Positions 16,686 through 25,692 of a stretch of DNA of 64,000 nt are shown here, one piece after another. Each line of letters opens with the position of its first letter. The first letter of the stretch is position 1. Under the pieces are notes generated by a model. The model saw only the letters and a list, made by a program, of their open reading frames with translations. It made no database searches and had not been told where the DNA came from. The position numbers and the translations under genes were made by a program. Origin of the DNA: Frondihabitans australicus (GTDB taxonomy: Bacteria > Actinomycetota > Actinomycetes > Actinomycetales > Microbacteriaceae). The DNA lies in NCBI RefSeq assembly GCF_003634555.1, contig NZ_RBKS01000001.1, positions 3,224,001 to 3,288,000 on the forward strand. The letters run 5' to 3'.

Positions 16686-19673
16686 CTAGTGCGACTCGTG
16701 CACGAGCCGCACCGGGCCCACGAGCCCGTACGGCTGCGGGCTGGTCTGCTGCGTCTGGTCGATCCCGAGGAACTCGGCCCCGATGTCGTGCAGCTCGTCG
16801 TAGTAGCCGCGCGCCAGCAGGCGGTTGTTGAGCGACGACGACACCCGCACTGTGAGCTCATTGGAACCCGACCGCACGAGCGACGTCACGTCGACGACGG
16901 GGTGCGAGGTGTCGAACCCGACCGGCTCCGACCCGTTCACCTGCACCGCACCGAGACCGCCCGAGGTCGAGCCCAGATCGAGCAGGATCCGATCGCCGCC
17001 CGCCGGCAGCGCTTCGACGGTGAACACGGTCTCGTACGACCCCACGCCCGAGACGTCCGGGCCGACCTCGGCCAGCTCCGTCCACGGGGCGAGCGTGCGC
17101 GTCGCCGCGGCCAGAGGAGTAACCGCAGTGAGGGGTTTCACCTCGGTGGTGACGTAGCCCAGCCCGCGATCCTCGGTGATCACCTGCAGCTCGCCGGCGT
17201 CCCAGCTCTCGACGGCGATGGTCCAGTCGTCGAGCGTGGCGAGGTCGCGGCGCAGCGGCAGCGACGAGTCGGCGGCCGGCGCGGCGGAACGGTCGAGCGT
17301 CACGAGGGCGATCTCGCCCGGGTCCAGCTCGACGGTGATCAGCGTGCGGTCGCCGCCCTCGGGCGTCGAGACGCTCCGCGATCCTGCGACCGGCCGGAGC
17401 GCGCCCGACCACGGGTCGAGACGCCAGGGCGTGCCGTGACCGGGCAGCGACACCTCGACCGCGGTCGGCGAGCCGTTGTCGTAGAGGAAGTTGTAGAGGT
17501 AGAGGTGCGTGAGGTCGCCGTCGTGCCGGAGGTGGCTCAGCACCGTCGTGTTGTCGGCGGTGAACTCGGCGCGGCCGACCACGCCGAGGTCGCGCAGCGC
17601 CTGGAGCGACGCCGCGGGAGAGTCGACCGCGACCACGCTCGGCTGCTGCAGGAGCTCGGCGACCACCTGCGCGAGCTCGTCGTCGCGCCCGTCGAGCCCC
17701 GGCGTCCGCGACCCGGCCTTCTCGTGCGTCGTGTACGTGCCCGCCGCGAGGCAGGCGAGCTCGCGCGCGCCGTGCACGAAGACGACCTTGAGCCCCTGCT
17801 TCGCCCAGTCGAGCAGGTGCGCGGCGTCGTCGACCTCGAGCGTCGACTGGTAGACGATGAGCGCCTGGTAGCCGGGGCCGCCGGGCTGCACGAGCGTGCC
17901 GTCGAACGACACGTCGTCGCGGCGCAGCAGCGAGCCGTCGAAGAACTCGTAGGTCCATCCGGCGTCCTGCATGCCGAGGTCTTCCCACCAGAAATTCTCT
18001 CGGTTGCGCATCCACCAGGTGCCGTAGGCGACCTCGTCGGGCCAGCGCTTGCCGTCCGGCCCGCGGAACGTCATGCCCGACGTGTTGTCGGTGAAGTGGT
18101 CGGTGCGCAGGATCCCCACGTCGATCCGCGGAAGGCCTCTCCGCAGCAGGTACTGCACCCGGCCCACCGCCGCCGTCCACTCGGGGTAGAACTCCGACGC
18201 CGGCTGCCTCGTGTCGAAGCGCTCCGAGAACATGCCCCACATGCCCTCGTGGCCGGGCCAGGTGGTGACGCCCTCGGCTCCTGCGGTCGACGCCCAGCCG
18301 TGCAGCACGGTCTTGGTGATGCCGGCGGCGAGCTGCGTCGCGATGATCTGGTCGTAGAAGCGGTGGTTCAGGATGTGGTTGCGCGTCGTCGCACCGGTCT
18401 CGGACGAGTACTGCTTGCCGAAGAGGTGCGCCGGCCCGGCGAGCAGACGGTACGCGTCGATCTGCGAGCCGAACTCGAGCGACTCGTTCTCGATGCCGTC
18501 GACCTCGGGCCCGGGGCGGGTCAGCTCGAACGGCAGGCCGTACGAGATCTCCGACCGGAGGGTCATGCCGCTCTCACGCAGGAACTTCCCGAACGGGCGC
18601 AGCATGTTCTCGATGTAGAGGTCGGTGAGCGTCTTCACGTAGTCGAAGCGCACCTTGTCGATCGTGATCGCGTCGGCGGCCTCGGCGTCCCAGTGGTAGC
18701 GGGTCGTGCTGGCCATCATCGGCACCGTCCGCGTGAGGAACGGCAGCCAGGGCAGGATCGAGTACCCGCGCCGCGACTCGAACTCGGCCGCCACCGTGTG
18801 CCCCCAGAACAGCCCGCCCGCGCCGTAGACGCTGAGCTCGAGGGAGTCCATGTACATCTGGGCGCGCGGGTTCTTCGCGATCTCGGCGCGGAGCTCGGGC
18901 GTCAGGATCACGGTGTCCCAGTAGTCGATGACGGCCTGGGCGCCCTCGGGGTCGAGGTAGGTCACCGTGTAGTTGATGCCGGCGGACGGGGAGGCGGTCT
19001 GGCCGGTGCCGTGCGACCAGAAGACGAAGAGCTTCCAGTCGCCGTCGTCGGGGGCCGTGAAGTCGAGGGTGGGCTCCGCGGATCCTGCGCCCTGCACCTG
19101 GTCGGTGAGGTCGACGACGCTGTCGACGGAGAGGACGCCCGGCGTGTGGCCGTCGCGCTCGGCCACGACGCGTGCCGCGATCGCGGCGACGAAGTGCTGG
19201 TCGTGGATCTCGCCGCGCTCGCCGGGAAGCATGCTCTCGGCGGGCGGCGGCGCGGCCAGGTCGACCTGGGGCAGGGCGCCCGTGCGGCCCGCGCCCGCGG
19301 CGAGGTCCTCGACGAGGACGTCGAGCTCTTTGGCGCTCGCGACGTGGTCGGGCGTGATGTTCGGGAGGTTCGCATTCGACCAGTTCGTGCCGGAGGTGAA
19401 GCTCACGGCCATGTCGCGCTTCGTCGTCTCCTCGACGACGATCTGCGAGTCGTGCACCCATTCCTCGGCTCCCCAGCCGTAGCGCGAGTGGTCGATCGCC
19501 TGCTCGTCCATGGCGAGGAACTCCATGCCGCCGAAGCCGAGGCGGTGCGCGGTGTCGATCTCGTCGCGGAGCGTCGCGTCGGTGTGGAGACCCTCGGCGA
19601 GCCACCAGCGGACCTCCGGCCGGAATTCGATGGGCGGATCCTGGAAGTCGCGTCGGATGTCGGCGAGTGCCAC
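16686..19673 (-). CDS. Large glycoside hydrolase (GH106-type alpha-L-rhamnosidase)
   Basis: A 995-residue enzyme, the largest in the window. The N-terminal FRPEVRWWLAEG and IDTAHRLGFGGMEFLAMDE resemble the (beta/alpha)8 start of GH106. Middle portions include ILPWLPFLTRTVP and FSERFDTRQPASEFYPEW, and the C-terminal 200 residues look like a galactose-binding beta-sandwich (LLDLGSTSGGLGAVQVNG). No signal peptide is visible, so the substrate is probably imported oligosaccharide. It is divergent from an MFS gene that may supply it. Exact sugar specificity is inferred only. Confidence 0.8.
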   Translation of the reverse strand: MALADIRRDFQDPPIEFRPEVRWWLAEGLHTDATLRDEIDTAHRLGFGGMEFLAMDEQAIDHSRYGWGAEEWVHDSQIVVEETTKRDMAVSFTSGTNWSNANLPNITPDHVASAKELDVLVEDLAAGAGRTGALPQVDLAAPPPAESMLPGERGEIHDQHFVAAIAARVVAERDGHTPGVLSVDSVVDLTDQVQGAGSAEPTLDFTAPDDGDWKLFVFWSHGTGQTASPSAGINYTVTYLDPEGAQAVIDYWDTVILTPELRAEIAKNPRAQMYMDSLELSVYGAGGLFWGHTVAAEFESRRGYSILPWLPFLTRTVPMMASTTRYHWDAEAADAITIDKVRFDYVKTLTDLYIENMLRPFGKFLRESGMTLRSEISYGLPFELTRPGPEVDGIENESLEFGSQIDAYRLLAGPAHLFGKQYSSETGATTRNHILNHRFYDQIIATQLAAGITKTVLHGWASTAGAEGVTTWPGHEGMWGMFSERFDTRQPASEFYPEWTAAVGRVQYLLRRGLPRIDVGILRTDHFTDNTSGMTFRGPDGKRWPDEVAYGTWWMRNRENFWWEDLGMQDAGWTYEFFDGSLLRRDDVSFDGTLVQPGGPGYQALIVYQSTLEVDDAAHLLDWAKQGLKVVFVHGARELACLAAGTYTTHEKAGSRTPGLDGRDDELAQVVAELLQQPSVVAVDSPAASLQALRDLGVVGRAEFTADNTTVLSHLRHDGDLTHLYLYNFLYDNGSPTAVEVSLPGHGTPWRLDPWSGALRPVAGSRSVSTPEGGDRTLITVELDPGEIALVTLDRSAAPAADSSLPLRRDLATLDDWTIAVESWDAGELQVITEDRGLGYVTTEVKPLTAVTPLAAATRTLAPWTELAEVGPDVSGVGSYETVFTVEALPAGGDRILLDLGSTSGGLGAVQVNGSEPVGFDTSHPVVDVTSLVRSGSNELTVRVSSSLNNRLLARGYYDELHDIGAEFLGIDQTQQTSPQPYGLVGPVRLVHESH

Positions 19674-19685
19674 GTCGTTCTCCTT

Positions 19686-19750
19686 CGAACGGGATCAGAA
19701 CTGTTTGGTTCGGGGTGTGTATAGTCACCCTCGCATGCTTTTGAAAGGAT
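19686..19750. promoter_or_regulatory. Divergent promoter region of glycosidase and MFS
   Basis: The gap holds GAAC-TGTTTG-GTTC (about 19701-19714) and TTGAA-AGGA-TTCAA (about 19741-19754), two short inverted repeats of the kind bound by LacI or ROK sugar regulators. No such regulator is encoded in the window. A possible 11-codon ORF (19735-19770) overlaps the second one. Confidence 0.35.
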
Positions 19751-19855
19751 TCAACTCCATCATGGTGTGAGCGTGCAAGAGCGACTCAGGGGATTCGCAC
19801 TCGCCGCACACGCGGCGCCGCACGTGCCGCAGCCGGCAGTTCAAAGGAGAACGCA

Positions 19856-21166
19856 ATGACAACGAGTGTCGCCGAACAGAAGAAACGGCCCAACGAGTGG
19901 TGGGTGGCGGTGATCTCCGGCATGGCGTCGTACATCGACTCGGCCGCGATCGTCTCGTCGGGCACGGCGCTCGTGCTCTACCAGCAGGCGAAGACCGTCA
20001 GCGCGACCGAGATCGGCGTGCTCTCGGCGGCCCTCACCTTCAGCATCGCCATCGGCGCGCTGTCGGGCGGGCGTCTCGGCGACCTGTTCGGGCGTCGCAG
20101 CGTGTTCCTCGCGACGATGACGATGGTCGTGATCGGATCCGGGCTCCTGGTGCTCGCCAACGGCTACGTGCTGCTGTTCGTCGCGACGGTGCTCGTCGGC
20201 CTGGGCACGGGCGCCGATCTGCCCGTGTCGCTCGCGACGGTGTCGGAGGCGGCCAGCGACAAGTCGCGCGGCAAGCTCGTGTCGTTCTCGCAGGTGCTCT
20301 GGTACGGCGGAATCCTCGGCACGTACATCATCTCGTCGATCGTCGGAGGCATGGGGCGCACCGGCGGCCAGATCATGTTCGGCGCGGTCGGCGTGATCGC
20401 GCTGCTCGTGCTGATGTTCCGCCTCACGATCCCCGAGTCCGACAAGTGGACCGGCGCCCGCGACGAGAAGCGGTCAGGAGCGAAGACGCTGCGCTCCGAG
20501 CGCGTCGGAATCCGCGACGTCTTCAAGCAGCGGATCTACCTCGTGCCCTTCCTGGCGCTGCTCGTCTTCTACACGCTCACCAACCTCGGCGCGAACACCG
20601 GTGGCCAGTTCGGCACCTACGTCGCCGTGAACGTCGTGCACATCTCGGTGCAGCTGAACTCGCTGATCAACCTCATCGGCGTTCCGGTCGGGCTGCTGCT
20701 CGCGCTGCTGTTCACCCGCATCGCCGACACGCGGCTGCGGATGCCGTTCTTCATCGGCGGCGCGATCTTCTACGTGATCGCCTTCGGCGCCCCGCTCGTC
20801 ATGGGCTTCTCGTTCGCCACGCTGATCGTCATGCAGTTCGCCAACGCGATCGGCGGCGCCTTCGCGTTCGAGGCGATCATGAAGATCTGGAGCCAGGAGT
20901 CGTTCCCGACGCTGCTGCGCTCGTCCGTGCAGGGCACGATCATCGCCGTGGCGCGTGTGGCCGCCGGTGCGCTCGCTCTCGTGACGCCGTCGCTGCTGAC
21001 GATCCCGCTGACGATGTACGCGATCCTCACGGCCGTCGTCTTCGTCGGGCTGCTCGTCGGCTACCTGGCGTTCCGCAAGGCGCGCTTCAACGCGTTCACG
21101 GTCGAGGCGAAGGACCTCGACGAGGCGCGGGCGGAGCTGCGCGAGGCCGGCATCCTGCGGCCGTAG
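19856..21166 (+). CDS. MFS transporter (sugar porter-like)
   Basis: A 436-residue, 12-helix major facilitator. After a short cytoplasmic lead, the loop GGRLGDLFGRRSVF between helices 2 and 3 carries the MFS signature, and IPESDKW precedes the central cytoplasmic loop. AAAGGAG lies 7 nt before the ATG. It faces away from the GH106 gene, so it may import the rhamnoside or polyol whose cleavage that enzyme performs. Direction and substrate are inferred from context only. Confidence 0.87.
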   Translation: MTTSVAEQKKRPNEWWVAVISGMASYIDSAAIVSSGTALVLYQQAKTVSATEIGVLSAALTFSIAIGALSGGRLGDLFGRRSVFLATMTMVVIGSGLLVLANGYVLLFVATVLVGLGTGADLPVSLATVSEAASDKSRGKLVSFSQVLWYGGILGTYIISSIVGGMGRTGGQIMFGAVGVIALLVLMFRLTIPESDKWTGARDEKRSGAKTLRSERVGIRDVFKQRIYLVPFLALLVFYTLTNLGANTGGQFGTYVAVNVVHISVQLNSLINLIGVPVGLLLALLFTRIADTRLRMPFFIGGAIFYVIAFGAPLVMGFSFATLIVMQFANAIGGAFAFEAIMKIWSQESFPTLLRSSVQGTIIAVARVAAGALALVTPSLLTIPLTMYAILTAVVFVGLLVGYLAFRKARFNAFTVEAKDLDEARAELREAGILRP

Positions 21167-21214
21167 GCGGTCCTGCCGGCCCGCCGTCCCGTCGTGTGCG
21201 GGGGCCCGTCGGCC

Positions 21215-21649
21215 TCAGCGGTCGGCGGGGTCGATCAGGTCGAAGACGATCACGTCGTCGAGCAAGGGCCCGACGAAGGCCTTGTAGGCGTCGTGGGCGG
21301 CGCAGAAGTAGGCGGGGTCGGTGACGACGGGCTGCCCGACGTAGTAATTGCGGTCGCCCTCCGACGCGAACGTCACGATGAAGCCCAGGTCGACGACGTG
21401 GTCGGTGTCTTCGGGCGACGTCTGCGGGCCCGCGACGATCGACACGACGTAGGGGGCGCCGTCGTGGCGAGGCGCGTCGGCGAGTGCCCGGAAGCGGGCT
21501 TCCGCCTGCTCCTGCGCCGCCTGGTCGACGCCCTCGCGGAAACGGAACAGCACGACGTGCCGCACCAGCCCCGGTCGGTAGTCGCGGGCGGTCACCTCGG
21601 CGGCCTCGGTGCCGGTCAAGTTGCGGGTGGTCAGCGAGACGGTCGTCAT
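21215..21649 (-). CDS. Dabb (stress-responsive alpha/beta barrel) protein
   Basis: A 144-residue protein with the Dabb fold: RHVVLFRFREGVDQAAQEQA near residue 30, VDLGFIVTFASEGDRNYYVG in the middle and HDAYKAFVGPLLDDVIVFD at the end. Such proteins form small dimeric barrels. Some are olivetolic acid cyclase-like or stress-induced, but most are uncharacterised. The ATG is 6 nt after a TAGCGT -10, giving a probable leaderless message. It is divergent from the aldo/keto reductase gene. Confidence 0.8.
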   Translation of the reverse strand: MTTVSLTTRNLTGTEAAEVTARDYRPGLVRHVVLFRFREGVDQAAQEQAEARFRALADAPRHDGAPYVVSIVAGPQTSPEDTDHVVDLGFIVTFASEGDRNYYVGQPVVTDPAYFCAAHDAYKAFVGPLLDDVIVFDLIDPADR

Positions 21650-21707
21650 GGGGCCACGCTAGCGCTCGCGTGCGTCGGGAGGATTACGCGGGAGTAGCGT
21701 CGGCTGC

Positions 21708-22529
21708 ATGCCCGCTCTCATCGACACGTTCACCCTGTCCAACGGCGTCACGATCCCGAAGATCGGCTTCGGCACGTGGCAGATCCCCGACGGACCCGTC
21801 GCCTACGACTCGGTGGCCGCAGCCCTCGAGGCCGGCTACCGCCACATCGACACCGCCCGCGCCTACGGCAACGAGGCCAGTGTCGGCCGCGCGATCCGCG
21901 ACTCGGGGATCCCGCGCGACGAGATCTTCGTCACGACCAAGCTTCCCGCCGAGGTGAAGAACGCCGACGCCGCCCGCGCCAGCTTCGAGACGACGATGTC
22001 GGCCCTCGAGATGGACTACGTCGACCTGTACCTGATCCACGCGCCGTGGCCGTGGAACGACATGGGCTCCGACCACCGCGCCGGCAACATCGAGGTCTGG
22101 AAGGTGCTCGAGGAGGTCTACGACGCCAAGCGCTCCCGCTCGATCGGCGTGTCGAACTTCAACGTCGCCGACCTCGAGAACCTGGCCTCGGCGACCGACA
22201 TCACGCCGCACGCGAATCAGATCCGGTGGTTCGTCGGCTTCACGCAAGGCGACACGACCGCCTACTGCAAGGAGCGCGACATCCTCGTCGAGGGCTACTC
22301 GCCGCTCGCGACCGGCGCCATTCTCGACAACGCCGACGTGGCCTCGATCGCGGCGAAGTACGACAAGAGCGTCGCGCAGCTCTGCATCCGCTACCTCCTC
22401 GAGAAGGACGTCCTGCCCCTGCCGAAGACCACGACGCCGTCGCGCATCGTCGAGAACGCCGACGTCGACTTCGTCATCTCGGGCTCCGACCTCGAGTTCC
22501 TCGACGGGCTGACCGACACGACCGCGTAG
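21708..22529 (+). CDS. Aldo/keto reductase (2,5-diketogluconate reductase type)
   Basis: A 273-residue NADPH-dependent aldo/keto reductase. The catalytic tetrad is seen as Asp48, Tyr53, Lys78 and His111 (GYRHIDTARAYGNE, TTKLP, YLIHAPWPW). The C-terminal LPKTTTPSRI binds NADPH phosphate. The ATG is 7 nt after TAGCGT (21695-21700), suggesting a leaderless mRNA. It is convergent with an SDR across a GC-rich palindrome. Substrate is likely an aldehyde or keto sugar. Confidence 0.9.
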   Translation: MPALIDTFTLSNGVTIPKIGFGTWQIPDGPVAYDSVAAALEAGYRHIDTARAYGNEASVGRAIRDSGIPRDEIFVTTKLPAEVKNADAARASFETTMSALEMDYVDLYLIHAPWPWNDMGSDHRAGNIEVWKVLEEVYDAKRSRSIGVSNFNVADLENLASATDITPHANQIRWFVGFTQGDTTAYCKERDILVEGYSPLATGAILDNADVASIAAKYDKSVAQLCIRYLLEKDVLPLPKTTTPSRIVENADVDFVISGSDLEFLDGLTDTTA

Positions 22530-22572
22530 GCGGCTGGAGGCGGGCCAGCCGCCCGCCTCACGCTGCGCGATT

Positions 22573-22632
22573 CCGGGCGACTTCACGCACTCCGGGCGAT
22601 CGCGTTCGCCCGGGGTGACGGAAGTCGCCCGG
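22573..22632. repeat. Nested palindrome, family E
   Basis: Outer arms CCGGGCGACTTC (22573-22584) and GAAGTCGCCCGG (22621-22632) pair perfectly. Inner CCGGGCGA (22592-22599) pairs with TCGCCCGG (22606-22613). It fills the gap between convergent genes and is a likely bidirectional terminator. Confidence 0.65.
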
Positions 22633-22643
22633 ACTCCGCCCGG

Positions 22644-23420
22644 CTACAGCGACGTCATCCCGCCGTCGACCCGGAAGATCGCCCCCGTGGCGAACGACGA
22701 CTCGTCGCTCGCGAGATAGACCATGATCCCCTCGACGTCCTCGGGGCGGCCCGGGCGGCCGAGCGGCGTGCGCGAGACGATCGCCGCCCGCGACGACGGA
22801 TCGCCCGAGATAGTTGTCACGAGCGGCGTCTCGGTGTAGCCGGGAACCACCACGTTGGCGCGCACGCCCTGCCCCGCGTACGCGGCGGCGACGGTGCGAG
22901 CCATGCCGTGGATCCCCGCCTTCGTGGTCGAGTACGCCGTGAAGTCCTGACCCTCGCCGTTGAGACCCGTGGGGCTTCCGGTCAGGATCAGCGACCCTCC
23001 CCCGTGCTCGACGAACCCGCGAACCGCATGCTTCACCGTGAGGAACGTGCCGGTCAGGTTGACATCGACGGTCGCCTTCCACACGTCGAGGTCGAGGTCG
23101 GCGGCCTTCGCGTCGCGCCCGAACAGCTGCACGCCGGCGTTCGCGACCACCACGTCGAGCGTCCAGCCGCGGTCGGCGACGGCCGCGTACGCCGCGGTGA
23201 CCGACTGCTCGTCGGTGATGTCCATGTCGATGGCGAGGGCCTCGGCTCCTGCGCCAGCCGCCTCGAGTGCGGCCTGGGCGGCCGTCGCGGCGCCGGGCTG
23301 GTCGCGGTCGGCGAAGGCCACCCTCGCCCCCTCGGCGACGAACCGGGTGGCGACCTGCCGGCCGATGCCGGAGGCCGCCCCCGTCACGAGGATCTTCTTG
23401 CCGGTGAGTCTGTCGGTCAT
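22644..23420 (-). CDS. Short-chain dehydrogenase/reductase
   Basis: A 258-residue classical SDR. TGAASGIGR is at residues 14-22, NAGVQ in the middle, the catalytic Tyr-Lys pair is in YSTTKAGI, and FRVDGGMTSL is at the C-terminus. An acidic residue after the second strand (FADRDQ) favours NAD over NADP. A GGAGATGAC ribosome site precedes ATG. It sits alone in a minus-strand run with the aldo/keto reductase gene at 23672. Substrate is unknown. Confidence 0.87.
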   Translation of the reverse strand: MTDRLTGKKILVTGAASGIGRQVATRFVAEGARVAFADRDQPGAATAAQAALEAAGAGAEALAIDMDITDEQSVTAAYAAVADRGWTLDVVVANAGVQLFGRDAKAADLDLDVWKATVDVNLTGTFLTVKHAVRGFVEHGGGSLILTGSPTGLNGEGQDFTAYSTTKAGIHGMARTVAAAYAGQGVRANVVVPGYTETPLVTTISGDPSSRAAIVSRTPLGRPGRPEDVEGIMVYLASDESSFATGAIFRVDGGMTSL

Positions 23421-23557
23421 GTCATCTCCGTCGATGGTGGCTGTCGTCGTCGGCGTGCGACTGGTGCACCGCCTGCCGCCACCCTAACCGGTTGACCGAT
23501 TTCGACGCTATCCGCCAGGACCTCGATCATCTGGTCGATCACGCCGTTACCCGAGCG

Positions 23558-23626
23558 CGAGACACCCTCGGCCCGACGCGAAGGGGGCCACACAGGGCCT
23601 GGCGGCGTCGGTTCGAGGGTGTCTCG
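23558..23626. repeat. Imperfect palindrome, family D copy 2
   Basis: CGAGACACCCTCGGCCCGAC (23558-23577) pairs with 23607-23626 with 2 mismatches. It shares its arm with the element at 893. It lies just downstream of the aldo/keto reductase gene ending at 23672, so it may terminate it. Confidence 0.6.
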
Positions 23627-23671
23627 GCGGGCTCGCGGCGCGGGGCGGCGCGGGGCGGCGCGGCGCGGCCG

Positions 23672-24559
23672 CTACGCGAGGGCGTTCAGAGCGGAGAGGG
23701 CCTCGTCGTCGAGCGTGAGCGCTGCTCCTGCGACGTTGTCGCGGAGGTGCGCGACGGACGACGTGCCCGGAATCAGCAGGATGTTCGGCGATCGCTGCAG
23801 CAGCCAGGCGAGGGCCACGGCCATCGGCGTCGCCCCGAGGCGGGTCGCGACGTCGTCGAGCGTCGACGACTGGAGCGGCGAGAATCCGCCCAGCGGGAAG
23901 TACGGCGCGTACGAGATGCCCTGCGCGGCGAGCGAGTCGATGAGCGCGTCGTCCTGCCGATTGGCGAGGTTGTAGAAGTTCTGCACCGTCACGATCGGCG
24001 CGATCGACTGTGCCTCGGCGATCTGCTCGGCGTTCACGGTGCTGACTCCGAGGTGCTTGATGAGCCCCTCCTGCTGCATCGCAGCGGCCGCCTCGAAGGG
24101 CCCGGCGATCGACCCGGGAGTCGGGCTGTCGAAGCCTCCGACGCGCACGTTCACGACGTCGAGCTGGTCGAGACCCAGGTTCGTCAGGTTGCTCTCGACC
24201 TGCTCGCGCAGCGACTCGGGGCTGTGCGACGGGATCCAGTTGCCCTCGTCGTCGCGCACCGAACCGATCTTCGTGACGAGGTGGAGGCCGGCGGGGTAGG
24301 GGTGCAGCGCCTCCTTGATGAGGCGGTTGGTGACGAAGGGCCCGTAGAAGTCGGACGTGTCGATGTGCGTGATGCCCATTTCGACCACGGTCCGGAGCAC
24401 GCGGAGAGCCTCGTCGTGGTCCTTCGGCGGCCCGAACACGTGCGGGCCGGCGAGCTGCATCGCGCCGTAGCCCATGCGCGTGACGGTGAGGTCGTCGGCC
24501 ATCGTGAAGGTGCCGCCGGGAAGAGCGGGGAGTGCGTCTGCTGCTGTCGCGTCTGTCAT
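23672..24559 (-). CDS. Aldo/keto reductase
   Basis: A 295-residue member of the YakC/Tas branch. The catalytic motif appears as HIDTSDFYGPFVTNRLIKEA, with NADPH-binding elements VALAWLLQRSPNILLIPGTS near the C-terminus. The ATG (MTDATAAD) is preferred over a GTG three codons upstream. The gene is divergent from the truncated globin. The DNA motif GCTCCTGCG at 23722 encodes part of the last helix. Substrate is unknown, probably an aldehyde or ketone. Confidence 0.88.
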   Translation of the reverse strand: MTDATAADALPALPGGTFTMADDLTVTRMGYGAMQLAGPHVFGPPKDHDEALRVLRTVVEMGITHIDTSDFYGPFVTNRLIKEALHPYPAGLHLVTKIGSVRDDEGNWIPSHSPESLREQVESNLTNLGLDQLDVVNVRVGGFDSPTPGSIAGPFEAAAAMQQEGLIKHLGVSTVNAEQIAEAQSIAPIVTVQNFYNLANRQDDALIDSLAAQGISYAPYFPLGGFSPLQSSTLDDVATRLGATPMAVALAWLLQRSPNILLIPGTSSVAHLRDNVAGAALTLDDEALSALNALA

Positions 24560-24672
24560 GCCCTCCACTCTGCGCCCGCTGCCTCGGGGCAGGCAGAGCC
24601 CCGGTCGTCCCTAGGAGCGAGGGGACCAGGATCCGACGGTCGCCGCACCCACGCCGGGCGTACCCTTCCGCC

Positions 24673-25128
24673 ATGGCCGACGCCACGTCTCTCTACGAGG
24701 CCGCGGGCGGTGCCGAGGGTCTCCTCGCGCCCGCGGAGGCCTGGCACGCGCGCTGCCTGGCCGACCCGGTCGTGAGCCACGCCTTCTCGCACCCCGGGCA
24801 GCACCCCGATCACCTGCGTCGCTTGGCCGCCTACTGGGGCGAGGCGCTCGGCGGGCCGGCCGTCTACTCGTCGTCGATCGCCGACGAGAGCTTCGTCGTA
24901 CGGCTGCACTCCGGCAACGGAGAGCACCGCGACATGGACGACCGCGCCATCGCGTGCTTCGAGGGGGCCATCGCCGACGTGGGGCTCGACCGTGACGCGG
25001 CGGTCGGAGCCTCTCTCGTGTCGTACTTCGCGGCAGCCACTCGGCGGCTCGCCGAGCATCCGGCCGGGGTCGCGGGGATCCCGGACGGGCTGCCCGTGCC
25101 CCGATGGAGCGTCAGCGGCCCGGGGTAG
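24673..25128 (+). CDS. Group II truncated haemoglobin
   Basis: A 151-residue globin of the 2-over-2 fold. The start LYEAAGGAEGLLAPAEAWHARCLADP matches the CD-less truncated-globin pattern, followed by FSHPGQHPDHLRRLAAYWGEALGG, where the proximal-side histidine and conserved Trp-Gly lie. These haem proteins handle O2, NO or peroxide in the cytosol. TACCCT is 6 nt before the ATG, so it is probably leaderless. Its TAG stop forms part of the -10 box of the following luxS gene. Confidence 0.8.
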   Translation: MADATSLYEAAGGAEGLLAPAEAWHARCLADPVVSHAFSHPGQHPDHLRRLAAYWGEALGGPAVYSSSIADESFVVRLHSGNGEHRDMDDRAIACFEGAIADVGLDRDAAVGASLVSYFAAATRRLAEHPAGVAGIPDGLPVPRWSVSGPG

Positions 25129-25137
25129 CCTGATCGC

Positions 25138-25692
25138 GTGGACCAGTCACGCATGAACGTCGAATCCTTCAACCTCGATCACCGCACCGTCGAGGCTCCC
25201 TACGTGCGCCTCGCCGACCACAAGGCGCTCCCCACGGGCAGCGTGATCGACAAGTACGACGTGCGCTTCACCCAGCCCAACCAGGCCCACCTCGAGATGA
25301 AGACGGTCCACTCGATCGAGCACCTCTTCGCCGAGTACTCGCGCAATCACAGCGACGAGGTCATCGACTTCTCGCCCATGGGCTGCCAGACCGGCTTCTA
25401 CCTGACGCTGCACGGCGAGCCCTCGTACGACGACGTGCTCACTCTGATCGAGGCGACGATGCGCGACATCCTCGATGCCACCGAGGTGCCCGCGGCCAAC
25501 GAGGTGCAGTGCGGCTGGGGCGCGAACCACTCGCTCGAGGGGGCGCAGGAGGCAGTCCGCGGCTTCCTCGCCGAGCGCGACGGGTGGAGCACGGTCACGG
25601 CGTCGTCGGCGGCTGGTGCGTCCGCGCCGGCTTCGCCCGCGCCCGCGTCGGGCTCAGTGGCCAGCTCCACGTCGGGCTCCGCGTCCGCGTGA
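25138..25692 (+). CDS. luxS: S-ribosylhomocysteine lyase
   Basis: LuxS cleaves S-ribosylhomocysteine to homocysteine and DPD, the precursor of autoinducer-2. Metal ligands His58, His62 (HSIEH) and Cys125 ([10 protein letters not shown]) and catalytic Cys83 (MGCQTGFYL) are all present, numbered from the GTG. The body ends near residue 150; a 30-residue Ala/Ser/Pro-rich tail follows that is unusual for the family. GTG 25138 is 6 nt after TAGCCT (leaderless); ATG 25153 is the alternative. The stop overlaps the nucleosidase start (GTGA), forming a luxS-mtnN operon. Confidence 0.95.
   Translation: MDQSRMNVESFNLDHRTVEAPYVRLADHKALPTGSVIDKYDVRFTQPNQAHLEMKTVHSIEHLFAEYSRNHSDEVIDFSPMGCQTGFYLTLHGEPSYDDVLTLIEATMRDILDATEVPAANEVQCGWGANHSLEGAQEAVRGFLAERDGWSTVTASSAAGASAPASPAPASGSVASSTSGSASA

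Noticed and set aside
22228-22290. Possible tRNA-like folds in GC-rich gaps and genes
   Set aside because: No cloverleaf with T-loop and CCA-adjacent acceptor could be formed anywhere inspected.
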